Assembly (NCBI GenBank): GCA_021805275.1
Contig: JAJZFQ010000044.1
Location: 1-22,636, forward strand
Direction: 5' to 3'
DNA length: 22,636 nucleotides
DNA from: Pseudomonadota bacterium
GTDB lineage: Bacteria > Pseudomonadota > Gammaproteobacteria > Steroidobacterales > Steroidobacteraceae
Positions 9,301 to 17,198 of the stretch are shown one piece after another (positions within the stretch are counted from its first letter, which is position 1; each line of letters starts with the position of its first letter). Made by a program: the position numbers and the translations under genes. The notes below the pieces were generated by a model. The model did no database searches and had not been told where the DNA came from. It saw nothing but the letters and a program-made list of their open reading frames with translations.

Positions 9301-9894
9301 GCAAAACCCGGTAGCTGGCTTGTGGAGGAGTCTTCTGGAGCACAATCGCTGATCGAGGTAGGAAATGTCCCGGCGCCGCTCATCCTGCATGGTCCTTGGA
9401 CGCTCACGTTCCGGGAGCGCTTGGCGGTGCCTCTGCGGCTGCATCTGGATGCACTGGAGTCGTGGACCGAACTCCGCCACGCTGCGGCACGCTATTTCTC
9501 CGGCACTGCCGAATACGTCGTGGAATTCGTGCTGCCCGCCGAGCTCATGTCGCCCGATCAGCGCCTGCTGCTTGATTTAGGGACTGTGCATGAACTGGCT
9601 GCGGTGCAGCTCAATGGCACTGATCTGGGGATCTTGTGGAAACCACCGTTTACTATCGACATCACGGCGGCGGCGCTATCGGGCCACAACGTGCTGCGCT
9701 GTCAGGTCACCAACACGTGGCGCAACCGGATCATTGGGGACCACGGCAAGCCGGCGGCTGAACGTACCACGTTCATAGACCCGATGCTGCGGCTCGGAAA
9801 GCCGTGGCTGCCCGGTGGCTTAGGCGCTACGCTCTCGCCGGCCGGACTGCTTGGGCCGGTGAGCGTGCGCGCCGCGATTGTGAGAACACTCTGA
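6325..9894 (+). CDS. Tat-exported alpha-L-rhamnosidase, glycoside hydrolase family 106 type
   Basis: A 1189-residue protein of the GH106 alpha-L-rhamnosidase type, releasing terminal alpha-L-rhamnose from glycans or glycosides. The frame stays open far upstream, antisense to the GH42 gene. The true start is most likely the ATG at 6325, because it is followed by a clean twin-arginine signal: LDRRTFLQLAASG at residues 19-31, then a hydrophobic stretch and AAAA cleavage region. A G-rich Shine-Dalgarno-like tract lies just upstream. The catalytic module begins near residue 65 (NPGAYWYWLGGQVTREGI). An inserted discoidin-like beta-sandwich lies at about residues 255-350 (WIQYDFPQPF, VQASDDGQTYRRIG). 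The conserved AESFTEG block puts a candidate catalytic Glu at 631. The C-terminal galactose-binding-like domain (about 1060-1150) carries the family's NTWRNRIIGD. Base composition is slightly lower in GC than the GH42 genes. GH78 follows after 57 nt, probably as one transcript. An ATG at 6289 is an alternative start. Confidence 0.9.
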   Translation: MADDGSIRPENAPAGAAPLDRRTFLQLAASGIAAPLFGTPPIAAAAELRAQRATARSDARAVLLEVFRQPPETANPGAYWYWLGGQVTREGITADLEAMHAVGISTPMLFTIGRSGPHSLVQPPVNALTPIWWSLFEHAVQECDRLGMRLSFNDCDGWGTAGGPWITPELSMQRIVWSHRTVNGGDPLSVQVPRPPTKHDFYRDIATVALPWRAEWDHTSQTCGASITTDLPLHAPDTALITDPQNAQQIIDWERVSTTSPSWIQYDFPQPFTLRSITVRTPSPPGYAPGVYRAANSLEVQASDDGQTYRRIGVLQYPKHGWQTDLTTLTHAVPQTTARYFRLVHHPIAPQPYEEEYDFGQDTRLRLFSIVLCSEPRINDIPGKSGAQWAISRPLTARDVPDNACIALQDIIDLTGFLRADGSLKWTPPAGCWRILRIGCTTTGSMNSAAGAAGGLECDKFSPAVAKLQFERWFGQALARVGPRLAGRVLHIIHVDSWEAGAQNWSPDFAAGFYRLRGYDLMPYIAVMTGVPLVSADVSERVLHDVRRTINDLMDAGFFRTIGDLAHEHGCIFSAEPPNPTFPADGMEHFKYVDQPMGEFWLNTPRNDKPTDIKDAVNAARLYNKPFAQAESFTEGLITWAEHPYILKPLGDHNYCQGIGRLFLHVYAHQPWMHRAPGITLDGIGTFFGRTQTWWQPARAWFDYLRRCQALLQQGRAVTDVCYFNGENIPARSFLRWQLPDPPPAGYEFDTINRDALLRLAGVNAARIELSTGPRYRVLVLPDSSALTPEVATRLSDLVHAGATVMGPPPRCSPSLTDFPAADTIVRQVTEDLWGDLDGVHRTVRSVGSGLVIWGRPLGQVLESLGVFPDVDCSIQDGTIQWTHRTGPGWDLYFISNQSSCERRVELTLRVSGRIPELWYPDTGAIESLAMWHESGGRTTIDLPMDPNGSVFILFATPADDRRVVGLFPQAPGSSLEAVRLARVAGTIQATVAKPGSWLVEESSGAQSLIEVGNVPAPLILHGPWTLTFRERLAVPLRLHLDALESWTELRHAAARYFSGTAEYVVEFVLPAELMSPDQRLLLDLGTVHELAAVQLNGTDLGILWKPPFTIDITAAALSGHNVLRCQVTNTWRNRIIGDHGKPAAERTTFIDPMLRLGKPWLPGGLGATLSPAGLLGPVSVRAAIVRTL

Positions 9895-9951
9895 TGCCAG
9901 ACTCGAGTCCACGCCGGCCTTCTCTTCTCCCGGAAATCTGAGGTTGCCGTC

Positions 9952-12720
9952 ATGCACTCGTCACAACTGCGCCGCCTCACATCAGGGTATTGCGTAAGCC
10001 TCTTGCTCCTTTACGCCATGGCCACGCCTGCGGCTTTGGCCCAGACCGCAGCGCCCGGCTACAGCGTGCGCTACTCGACGATCGGCGCACTCCTCGCCAA
10101 TCCCCGCACGCACGCCATTGTCGATCAATATCTCCCCGGCTTCGGTGCCACGCGCATCGCGGATCGCGGACGTCACATGACGTTGCGCCAGGTACAGCCG
10201 TTCGATCCGACGGTGTTGACCGATGCGGCACTCACCAAGATCAACTCCGCGGTGAAGCGCATCACGGGGGTGCCGGCGAGCGCGTGGTTGCGCCAACCGC
10301 CTAACGGCCCGACCGCCATCCCGGATGCGCAGCTTGACCCGGCGCGCGATTTGCGTCCCTCACAGCTCGAAGCGGTGCAGCATCACCCGCTGCCCGAACA
10401 GTACATTTGGACGCGGGCGCATGCGGCCGCTGGCTTTGGTCTCGAGCCGCGCTATTTCCGGCGAGCGTTTAACGTCGCGACGCTGCCGCCGCGCGCGACG
10501 CTCTACATGGCAGGACCGAGGCAGGCCGCGATCTACGTCAATGGCCACGAAGTCGGGCATTACCAGCTCAACCTGGACGTCCCGATGGGCATTCGCGTCT
10601 ACGCCTGCGCCGTCACGGGCGCGCTGCGCCGCGGCCGGAACGTAATCGCCATCGAGGCGGTGCGCGGACCGATGGCGATCAATGAAGCGCAACGTTCGAT
10701 TGCCCGGCATCTGCGCGATGGCAAGGTTCTGGCCGTGATGATCGTGCCGGCGGCACGGGGTATTCAGGCGCCGCCGCTGGTGATGAGTGATGGCCGCTGG
10801 CGTGCCGCGGCGCACTCGGTGCCCTCGGGCTGGCAGGAACCCCCATTCGACGCCTCAGGCTGGCACCGCGTCGATGATCTCGGAGGCATCGAAAGTGCCA
10901 TTGGGCTGTTCCAGGCGAACGCCGACGCCGGGATGTACGCCTGGCCTGGCTACGACGGGATCTCGCCATTTCTCGCCCACTATCGGTTGCGCGCCCTGGA
11001 AGTTCGGCGCGTATTCGCCGGCGTCGGCACGATCCGCCATACCCAGGCGCTCACCGCGGGCCCGTCGGGCGGCAACTTTACGGTGACGCTGCCGCACCGG
11101 TACGTGGCGCGCCACGATGCCCCGCAGATCGAACTGGATTTTGGGCGGGAAGTGGCCGGGCGAATCGAACTGCAGTCCGATTCCGATGCGCCCGCCCGGG
11201 TGACCGTTCAGTACGGAGAGTCCGAGGCTGAGGCACGCCTGCAGCCGTTTCTCGGGGTCGATCCGGTCTACCTGCCGCCGCACGGGACCGCGTATGGGCC
11301 CAAGAGCGCCTTCCGTTACGTGATTATCCGCTTCACCGGCGGGCGCTCGACGCGCTTTCGCGCGATCCGTCTCGACGGCATCGCCTACCCGGTCCAATAC
11401 CGTGGCTCGTTCGAGTCTTCCGACCCGCTGCTGAACAAGATGTGGGCGATCGGCGCCTACACCGCACACCTGTGCATGCAGGACGGGATCTGGGACGCGC
11501 CGAAGCGCGATCGTAACCGGTGGATGGGCGATCTCGACGTCAGCGGGCGGACGATTGCCGACGTCTTTGGTGACGGCGCGCTGATGCGCCAGACGCTCGA
11601 CCGGCTCATCGGTCCGGCACCGGTGCATGCCCACGTCAACGGCATCCCAGGGTATTCGGCGTTCTGGGTGATCGGCGAGCGCCAGTACTACCTGCACACG
11701 GGTTCGATGGCGCAGCTGCGCAGTGTGCATCGCCGTCTCGTGCAGCTGCTGATGTACATGCAGAAGGATCTCGACGGCCGCGGGCTCTTCGCAGACCGGA
11801 CGCATGCCTGGCCATTCGTCGACTGGGCTCCGGACATGTACGGCAATACCCGACAGACGCGGATGGCGACCCAATTCGAGTACTACGCGGCGTTTCGCGA
11901 CGGCGCGCAGCTGTTGCGCGTCTTGGGTGATGCGAAGCACGCCACGCGCATGGCGGCTGAAGCACAGAAGCTGAAGCGTGCCGCGCAACGCTACCTGCGC
12001 AACGCGCAGAACACGTTCGGCCACCGCTGGCAGCCCAATGCCTACGCGGTACTTTCGGGTGTCGCGGACCCTGGTCAGTACGCAGCGATCTGGAAGCACG
12101 TGCTCATCCAGGCGAGCGAACCGAAGGATCGCGGTTACGACATTACGCCGTACTACAACTTCTACGTCGTTAGCGCGATGGCCAAGATGGGCTACCGACG
12201 CGCCGCGCTCGGCTGGATCCGCACCTACTGGGGTGGGATGGTCGAGGAGGGCGCGACCACGTTCTGGGAGGCTTACAACCCCACCTGGTTCAAGGGATTC
12301 ATGTACCAGGCGTCGCTGCAGGCTGACGGCGTCTCCGGGTTCAAGGTGAGTCTGGCCCACGGCTGGTCGAGCGGTGTGACGCCGTGGCTGATGCGCGAGG
12401 TGCTCGGCATACATCCAACCGCGGGGGGCTTCGCTCGCGTGACGATCCGCCCTCACTTGCTCGGGCTGAAATGGGCGCGCGGCGCGGAGCCGACGCCGCA
12501 CGGACTGCTGCGGGTGGCGATCCGTTCCGATCATGGGTATGTCACCACGATCCATCTGCCCCCCATGGTGACGGCACAGATATCTTTGCCGGTGCGCTCT
12601 CGGCACGCGGTCGTCCGGATCAACGGAAAGGTCACGATCAACCCCGTGACCTATGGCGCGCGCCGCGATGTAGTGACGCTGCGCGGTCAAGGCCGCTATG
12701 TCGTATCCCTTCAGCCTTGA
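9952..12720 (+). CDS. Secreted alpha-L-rhamnosidase-like glycoside hydrolase, family 78 type
   Basis: A 922-residue exported enzyme of the GH78 type (inverting alpha-L-rhamnosidase). Residues 1-31 form a Sec signal peptide ending ALAQ. Residues about 38-105 (starting YSVRYSTIGALLANP) form a separate mostly helical module not part of GH78. N-terminal beta-sandwich domains follow (YIWTRAHAAAGFGLEPRYFR; ATLYMAGPRQAAIYVNGHEV). The (alpha/alpha)6 barrel starts near residue 486 (SFESSDPLLNKMWAIGAYT). The catalytic segment is DGIWDAPKRDRNRWMGDLD (511-529). TTFWEAYNP puts the probable general base at Glu773, and the family's SLAHGWSSGVTPWL precedes the C-terminal beta domain. GAGG at 9940-9943 is 8 nt before the ATG. 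The segment DAPKRDRNRWMGD lacks the Glu of the usual RDERxGW motif, so this is a divergent subgroup whose specificity needs an assay. The upstream GH106 gene is co-directional, 57 nt away. Confidence 0.9.
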   Translation: MHSSQLRRLTSGYCVSLLLLYAMATPAALAQTAAPGYSVRYSTIGALLANPRTHAIVDQYLPGFGATRIADRGRHMTLRQVQPFDPTVLTDAALTKINSAVKRITGVPASAWLRQPPNGPTAIPDAQLDPARDLRPSQLEAVQHHPLPEQYIWTRAHAAAGFGLEPRYFRRAFNVATLPPRATLYMAGPRQAAIYVNGHEVGHYQLNLDVPMGIRVYACAVTGALRRGRNVIAIEAVRGPMAINEAQRSIARHLRDGKVLAVMIVPAARGIQAPPLVMSDGRWRAAAHSVPSGWQEPPFDASGWHRVDDLGGIESAIGLFQANADAGMYAWPGYDGISPFLAHYRLRALEVRRVFAGVGTIRHTQALTAGPSGGNFTVTLPHRYVARHDAPQIELDFGREVAGRIELQSDSDAPARVTVQYGESEAEARLQPFLGVDPVYLPPHGTAYGPKSAFRYVIIRFTGGRSTRFRAIRLDGIAYPVQYRGSFESSDPLLNKMWAIGAYTAHLCMQDGIWDAPKRDRNRWMGDLDVSGRTIADVFGDGALMRQTLDRLIGPAPVHAHVNGIPGYSAFWVIGERQYYLHTGSMAQLRSVHRRLVQLLMYMQKDLDGRGLFADRTHAWPFVDWAPDMYGNTRQTRMATQFEYYAAFRDGAQLLRVLGDAKHATRMAAEAQKLKRAAQRYLRNAQNTFGHRWQPNAYAVLSGVADPGQYAAIWKHVLIQASEPKDRGYDITPYYNFYVVSAMAKMGYRRAALGWIRTYWGGMVEEGATTFWEAYNPTWFKGFMYQASLQADGVSGFKVSLAHGWSSGVTPWLMREVLGIHPTAGGFARVTIRPHLLGLKWARGAEPTPHGLLRVAIRSDHGYVTTIHLPPMVTAQISLPVRSRHAVVRINGKVTINPVTYGARRDVVTLRGQGRYVVSLQP

Positions 12721-12994
12721 CCCTGCGCTGTGCTGATCCTGACGGCACGCCTCGTGCCCTGACCCTGCGGAATCGTCCATCCCGTTCGTGTGTCTCAGCG
12801 GACGGACTGGCCTCGCCCGGTGGTATCGGCTGCTTACCGATTTCAACCGCCGGGACCGGTCACCCCCACCCATTTACCTCGACGTTGCTGGAACCGACGC
12901 GGATCCGGCCGCCCGAGCGCGCCCGGCCATCGCCGCTGCGGCCACAGGCTGCCACCATCCCGCGCGCGGAGTGACTGAGCTCCCGTTCAATGCA
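12721..12994. other. Convergent intergenic gap, GH78 / RND permease
   Basis: 274 nt between the converging ends of the GH78 and RND permease genes. Open frames here are out-of-frame continuations with no start context or recognisable domain. Only one short hairpin (12744-12758) stands out. I see no repeat, insertion-sequence end or tRNA remnant that would mark the join between the sugar locus and the efflux module. Confidence 0.6.
12744..12758 (+). terminator. Possible weak terminator hairpin after GH78
   Basis: GGCACG-CCT-CGTGCC is a perfect 6-bp stem with a 3-nt loop, 24 nt after the GH78 stop codon. No T-tract follows, so it is not a textbook intrinsic terminator. It could still block read-through into the convergent RND operon or protect the 3' end of the mRNA. 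Confidence 0.3.
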
Positions 12995-15900
12995 TCAGTT
13001 CGGCTTTGCCAGAACTACCGCCGGTGGCCGCCCCGGACTCAACACTTGGCCGAACCACAGATAGAACGCCGGGATGACAAAGAGTGCGACCAGGGAGCCG
13101 AATCCCAGCCCAGAGATGATCACCAGGCCCATCGAGAAGCGCGCCTGCGCATTGCCACCGCTGGCGAGAACTAGTGGTACAGCCCCTGCAATCATCGCGG
13201 CCACGGTCATCAGGATGGGACGTAAGCGCAGAGTCGCCGCCTCGATCACGGCGTCGCGCTTGTCCACTTGCCTTTGACGCTGCAGATGCCGCGCGAATTG
13301 GACAACGAGAATGCCCTGCTTGGCGATCAGGCCGATGAGCATCACCAGTCCCACCTCGGAGTAGATATTGATACTGGAGAGACCGAGCGCGATTGGCAGC
13401 AACGCACCGAACAGTGCCAGCGGTACGGCGCAGATCACTACGATCGCATCGCGGAAACCATCGAATTGGGCCGCGAGCAGCAATACCACCATCAACAGAG
13501 CGAAGCCGAACGTGACGAACAGCGTGTTGCCCTGCTGCATGAACTGGCGCGATACCCCGGCGTAGTGCACCTGATACCCCTCAGGCAGCACTCGTGCCGC
13601 CGAATGGCGCAGAAAACCCAACGCTTCGCCTAGGGTCACGCCAGGCGCCGGAGTACCGGTGATGAACACTGCAGGGAGATTCTGAAATTGAGGCAGAAAG
13701 GTGGGCGCGGACTCCCTCTTCAGGGACACGAAGGTCGACAGTGAAACCTCGGCGCCCGAGGGGGTCTTGATCATATAGTCCTGCAAGAGGTTGGGATTCG
13801 CGCGCAATGCCGCCGGCACCTGGGGAACGACGCGATAACTGAGTCCGTCCATGCTGTAATAATTGACGTAGTTGCCGCCAAGCAGTGTGGCCAGGCTCTT
13901 GCCGACGTCGGCCGCCGTCATGCCGAAATTCGCGAGCATTTCGCGATGAATCCGGATTCTGAGGATCTCGTCGTCGTACTTGAGATTCTTGCAGATGAAC
14001 GAAAACAGCCCGCTTGAGCGCGCTCGCTGAGTCAACGTCCGCGCGACATCATCGAGTCCCGCATAACTTCCCCCGGTACTGGTAACGATGAATTGCACCG
14101 GGAGCCCCACTGCGGCGCCTGGCAGGGGGGGCAGACCGAAGGCCGACAACTTCAGACCGGGTACCTGCCGTCCCAGGCGCTGTATCTGCTGGCGGACCTC
14201 TTGGGTGGATTGCGTGCCGCGATTCGGCTTTAACACCACTCCGGCCATGACGTCATTGTTGAGCAGAAAGCCGCCAATTCCGATTCCATTCACCGCGAAA
14301 CTGTCGCTGCGGCTCCTGATCCGGTCGAATACCGAATGAGTCAGGTATCGATCATAGGCCGTCATGTACCCGAGTGTGGCGGTCGGCTGTGCCACACCGT
14401 TGATGTACACAATTCCCTGGTTGGCGGGCGGTGCCAGCTCACGGGGGCTGATCACGAACAAGCCGACGACCCCGAGGGTCAGGAGCCCCGCCACGGTCAC
14501 GGTCACTGGCCAGAATTGCAAGGTGCGATGCAGGAGGCGCGCGTAGTGACCCTTCAGGTACGAAAAGCCGGCATCGACCCACCGTGTCATCCGATCGTCC
14601 GCTCCGGCCTTCAACACCCGGGAGGCGAGCATCGGCGCGAAGATCAACGCCGTCACCATGGACATGAACACTGCGGCAACGATAGTGAAGGCAAATTCGC
14701 TGAACAGCTGACCGATCAGCCCGCCGATGAACGCCATCGGAGAGAACACCGCCACCAGGGTCGTCGCCATGACCAGAATCGGACTCGCCAGCTCACGAAC
14801 GCTGGCCAAGGCTGCCTGCACGGGTGTCATGCCATGCTCCATATGGCGATGCACATTCTCCACGACGATGATCGCATCGTCGACCACTAGGCCGATGGCC
14901 AGCACCATCGCCAGCAGCGTGAGCAGATTCAGGGTATATCCCAGGGCGTGCAGCACGATCATGGCGCTCACCATCGCGATGGGAATGGCGATCGCCGGCA
15001 CGATCAGCGCCCGCCACGATCCCATGAATAGGTAGATCACGGCGATGACGATGAGTAGCGCCAGCCCGATGTCTGCGACGACCTCATGAACCGAGTTGCG
15101 CACGAACTGCGACCCGTCATATAGCACCCGCCCCTGCATGCCTGGGGGCATGTCGATCACCAAACGCCGCAAACGCTTCTTCACACCGGCGGCGACCTGC
15201 AGCGCATTGCTGCCTGGCGCTTGCATCACGCCGAGATTCACCGCGGGCCGGCCATTGACGAGCACCGAGGAATCGTAGGTCTGTGCACCGAGCTTCACCT
15301 GAGCAACCTGCTCGAGATGGATCGGGACGCCATGCACAGTCTTGACGACGAGCTGACGGAACTGCGCAGCGTTGTGCAGAGCCGTGTCCGCGGTCAGAGA
15401 GACGGCGGTGTACTTGCCCCGCAGTCGCCCGGCTGCCGACACGTAATCATTAGCCTTAAGAGCGGCACGCACCTCATCTGACGTAACGCCCAGCACGGCC
15501 ATTTTCTCCGGATCGAGCCAGATGCGCATCGCGAAGGTATTTCCGCTCGGACCAGTTCCAGGCGGCAGTATGTTGGTCAGGCCAACACCGGGAACCGATT
15601 GAATCGCCGGCTGTACCGTGCGCGTCAGGTAGTCCGTGACCTGTTGCTGGCTGAATCCCTGCCCGGAAAAGGTCAAATACATCAGATACGCCCCCGAGCC
15701 CGGCATTTGCACCACGACGGGTTGCATCACGCCGCTCGGAAGCTGATTCATGACGCTATTGACCTTGATCTGCGCTTGCGACAGCGCGGCATTCGGGTCC
15801 GCTCCCATGCGCATGTACAGAGTGATGACCGACACGCCATCCTCGCTGACCGCTGTCATGTAGTTGATTCCCGGAACCTGCCCGACGGCCTTCTCCAGAG

Positions 15901-16096
15901 GCGCGGTGATGAAGGCATTGACGGTCTTCGGTGTCGCACCGAAATATTGTGTGGTGATCGTGATCTGAGAGGTCTTGGTCGGCGGGTACTCCGTAATGGG
16001 AAGCATGCCGAGCGACCGTAGGCCAAAGGAAAATAGGGCCACGACAACCGTGATTGCCAGTATCGGCCTATGAATGAACGCCTCGCCAAAGCGCAT
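12995..16096 (-). CDS. RND-family efflux permease (HAE1/AcrB type)
   Basis: A 1033-residue inner-membrane proton/drug antiporter, the pump of a tripartite efflux system. The frame is open to an ATG at 16150, but the start at 16096 is preferred. GAGGAA (16103-16108) lies 6 nt upstream of it, and the product then begins MRFGEAFIHRPILAITV, the normal start of AcrB-type TM1. Proton-relay residues are intact: Asp406-Asp407 in GLVVDDAIIVVENV (TM4) and Lys926 in LIGLIAKQGILVVQFA (TM10), with a downstream LRLRPILMT. Two large periplasmic loops and duplicated 6-TM halves give a length close to AcrB (1049). The adaptor gene ends 16 nt upstream, and the pump is the last gene of the operon OMF-adaptor-permease. 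The substrate cannot be read from sequence. Placement among glycosidases suggests, without proving, export of glycoside-derived aromatics or detergents. Confidence 0.95.
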   Translation of the reverse strand: MRFGEAFIHRPILAITVVVALFSFGLRSLGMLPITEYPPTKTSQITITTQYFGATPKTVNAFITAPLEKAVGQVPGINYMTAVSEDGVSVITLYMRMGADPNAALSQAQIKVNSVMNQLPSGVMQPVVVQMPGSGAYLMYLTFSGQGFSQQQVTDYLTRTVQPAIQSVPGVGLTNILPPGTGPSGNTFAMRIWLDPEKMAVLGVTSDEVRAALKANDYVSAAGRLRGKYTAVSLTADTALHNAAQFRQLVVKTVHGVPIHLEQVAQVKLGAQTYDSSVLVNGRPAVNLGVMQAPGSNALQVAAGVKKRLRRLVIDMPPGMQGRVLYDGSQFVRNSVHEVVADIGLALLIVIAVIYLFMGSWRALIVPAIAIPIAMVSAMIVLHALGYTLNLLTLLAMVLAIGLVVDDAIIVVENVHRHMEHGMTPVQAALASVRELASPILVMATTLVAVFSPMAFIGGLIGQLFSEFAFTIVAAVFMSMVTALIFAPMLASRVLKAGADDRMTRWVDAGFSYLKGHYARLLHRTLQFWPVTVTVAGLLTLGVVGLFVISPRELAPPANQGIVYINGVAQPTATLGYMTAYDRYLTHSVFDRIRSRSDSFAVNGIGIGGFLLNNDVMAGVVLKPNRGTQSTQEVRQQIQRLGRQVPGLKLSAFGLPPLPGAAVGLPVQFIVTSTGGSYAGLDDVARTLTQRARSSGLFSFICKNLKYDDEILRIRIHREMLANFGMTAADVGKSLATLLGGNYVNYYSMDGLSYRVVPQVPAALRANPNLLQDYMIKTPSGAEVSLSTFVSLKRESAPTFLPQFQNLPAVFITGTPAPGVTLGEALGFLRHSAARVLPEGYQVHYAGVSRQFMQQGNTLFVTFGFALLMVVLLLAAQFDGFRDAIVVICAVPLALFGALLPIALGLSSINIYSEVGLVMLIGLIAKQGILVVQFARHLQRQRQVDKRDAVIEAATLRLRPILMTVAAMIAGAVPLVLASGGNAQARFSMGLVIISGLGFGSLVALFVIPAFYLWFGQVLSPGRPPAVVLAKPN

Positions 16097-16112
16097 GGCA
16101 TATTCCTCGCAA

Positions 16113-17198
16113 TCAATCCAGATGAACGGCGTTGTTGATGCGCACCGCATCTCCGTTGTGCAACTTCACTTGTCCAGCCGTGACGATCATCTCGCCTGCC
16201 GTTAGCCCGCTGCGCACCACGATGTCGTCGCCCTGAACCGTCCCGGTCCGAATGATTTGCGCGTGAGCGACCCAGGAACCGCCCGCGCGCCGCTGCAGCA
16301 CGTAGACGAAGCTTCCGTAGCTGTGATACGCGACGGCGATCCGCGGAATGACGAGCCGTGTGCGTGCCGCGGCCGTGGGTAGATGCACAAGGACGAACAT
16401 GCCCGCACGGATGGATCGGCTCGTCTGGAGGATCCTGGCGCGCACCACCAGCGACCGGCTGCTGCGGTCGACCTGCGCGTTTACCGCGAGGATTCGTGCC
16501 GCGTACTGCTGCGGATCGCTGCTCGATAGGGCAAAGGCCAGTTCACTCCCCGCTTGCACGCGCGCTGCGATGCCTTGCGGAACCGAAAAGTCCACGTAGA
16601 GATTCCGCGGCGCAATGAGCTCCACCACAGGACTGCCGGCGCGCAGATACTCCCCGCGATCGACCTTGCGTATACCCAGAACTCCCGCGAACGGTGCTCG
16701 CAGCGTGGTGTCAGCGAGATTCTCCTTCAGCGCGGTGACCCGGGCGGCAGAGGCCAACGCCTCATATTTGGCTCTGTCGAGCGCTGCAGTCGAGATGCCG
16801 TGAATCGCATGCACTCTCTGAGCGCGACCAAAGTTCTCGCTCGCCAATGCAGCCTTCGCTTGAGCCGCCTGCAACTGACCCGGCAGAGCACCCGCGTCGA
16901 TGCGCAGCAGCAACGCTCCGGCGCGCACCCGTTGACCGGAATGGAAGGCCACCCGCCGGATGACCCCGGATGACTGCAAACTTAGCTCAGCGCCCTGAGC
17001 GGCCACGATCTCGCCCACCACCGCGGTTCGCGGGAGAATGCGTGCGCGGCCTACCGTTGCAGCCGAGACGGTCACGACGCTCTGGCGGTTCATGGCGCGC
17101 TGCGCGACCTGGCGCGCTGCATGCCACCGGTGAGCGCCGTAGATGCCGGCGAACAGTGACGATACGACGAAAATGGCGAGGATGAACTGACGCCTCAC
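16113..17198 (-). CDS. RND efflux periplasmic adaptor (membrane fusion protein)
   Basis: A 361-residue adaptor linking the inner-membrane RND pump to the outer-membrane channel. It has a single N-terminal hydrophobic anchor (residues about 5-22, FILAIFVVSSLFAGIYG) and no lipobox, so it is probably membrane-anchored rather than lipidated. The two half-lipoyl motifs are visible: LSLQSSGVIRRVAFHSGQRV (about 72-91) and APFAGVLGIRKVDRGEYLRA (about 168-187). An Ala/Gln-rich helical hairpin lies between them. A beta-barrel domain follows (LYVDFSVPQGIAARV), then a membrane-proximal domain to the end. The start codon is GTG (17196-17198) with AGGAG at 17206-17210, 7 nt upstream. It overlaps the outer-membrane factor's stop by 4 nt (GTGA), so the two are translationally coupled. 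Confidence 0.93.
   Translation of the reverse strand: MRRQFILAIFVVSSLFAGIYGAHRWHAARQVAQRAMNRQSVVTVSAATVGRARILPRTAVVGEIVAAQGAELSLQSSGVIRRVAFHSGQRVRAGALLLRIDAGALPGQLQAAQAKAALASENFGRAQRVHAIHGISTAALDRAKYEALASAARVTALKENLADTTLRAPFAGVLGIRKVDRGEYLRAGSPVVELIAPRNLYVDFSVPQGIAARVQAGSELAFALSSSDPQQYAARILAVNAQVDRSSRSLVVRARILQTSRSIRAGMFVLVHLPTAAARTRLVIPRIAVAYHSYGSFVYVLQRRAGGSWVAHAQIIRTGTVQGDDIVVRSGLTAGEMIVTAGQVKLHNGDAVRINNAVHLD

Noticed and set aside
9900..9909. Perfect 10-nt palindrome GACTCGAGTC in the GH106-GH78 gap
   Set aside because: It is short, lies just after the stop codon, has no partner at other promoters and no T-run; chance is likely.
10855..12873. 672-residue open frame on the minus strand antisense to GH78
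   Set aside because: Composition is that of a codon-position shadow and no motif is recognisable, while GH78 signatures cover the same bases in the other strand.
12788..13174. Small open frame covering the convergent gap and the RND 3' end
   Set aside because: No Shine-Dalgarno, no recognisable product, and half of it is antisense to the permease.
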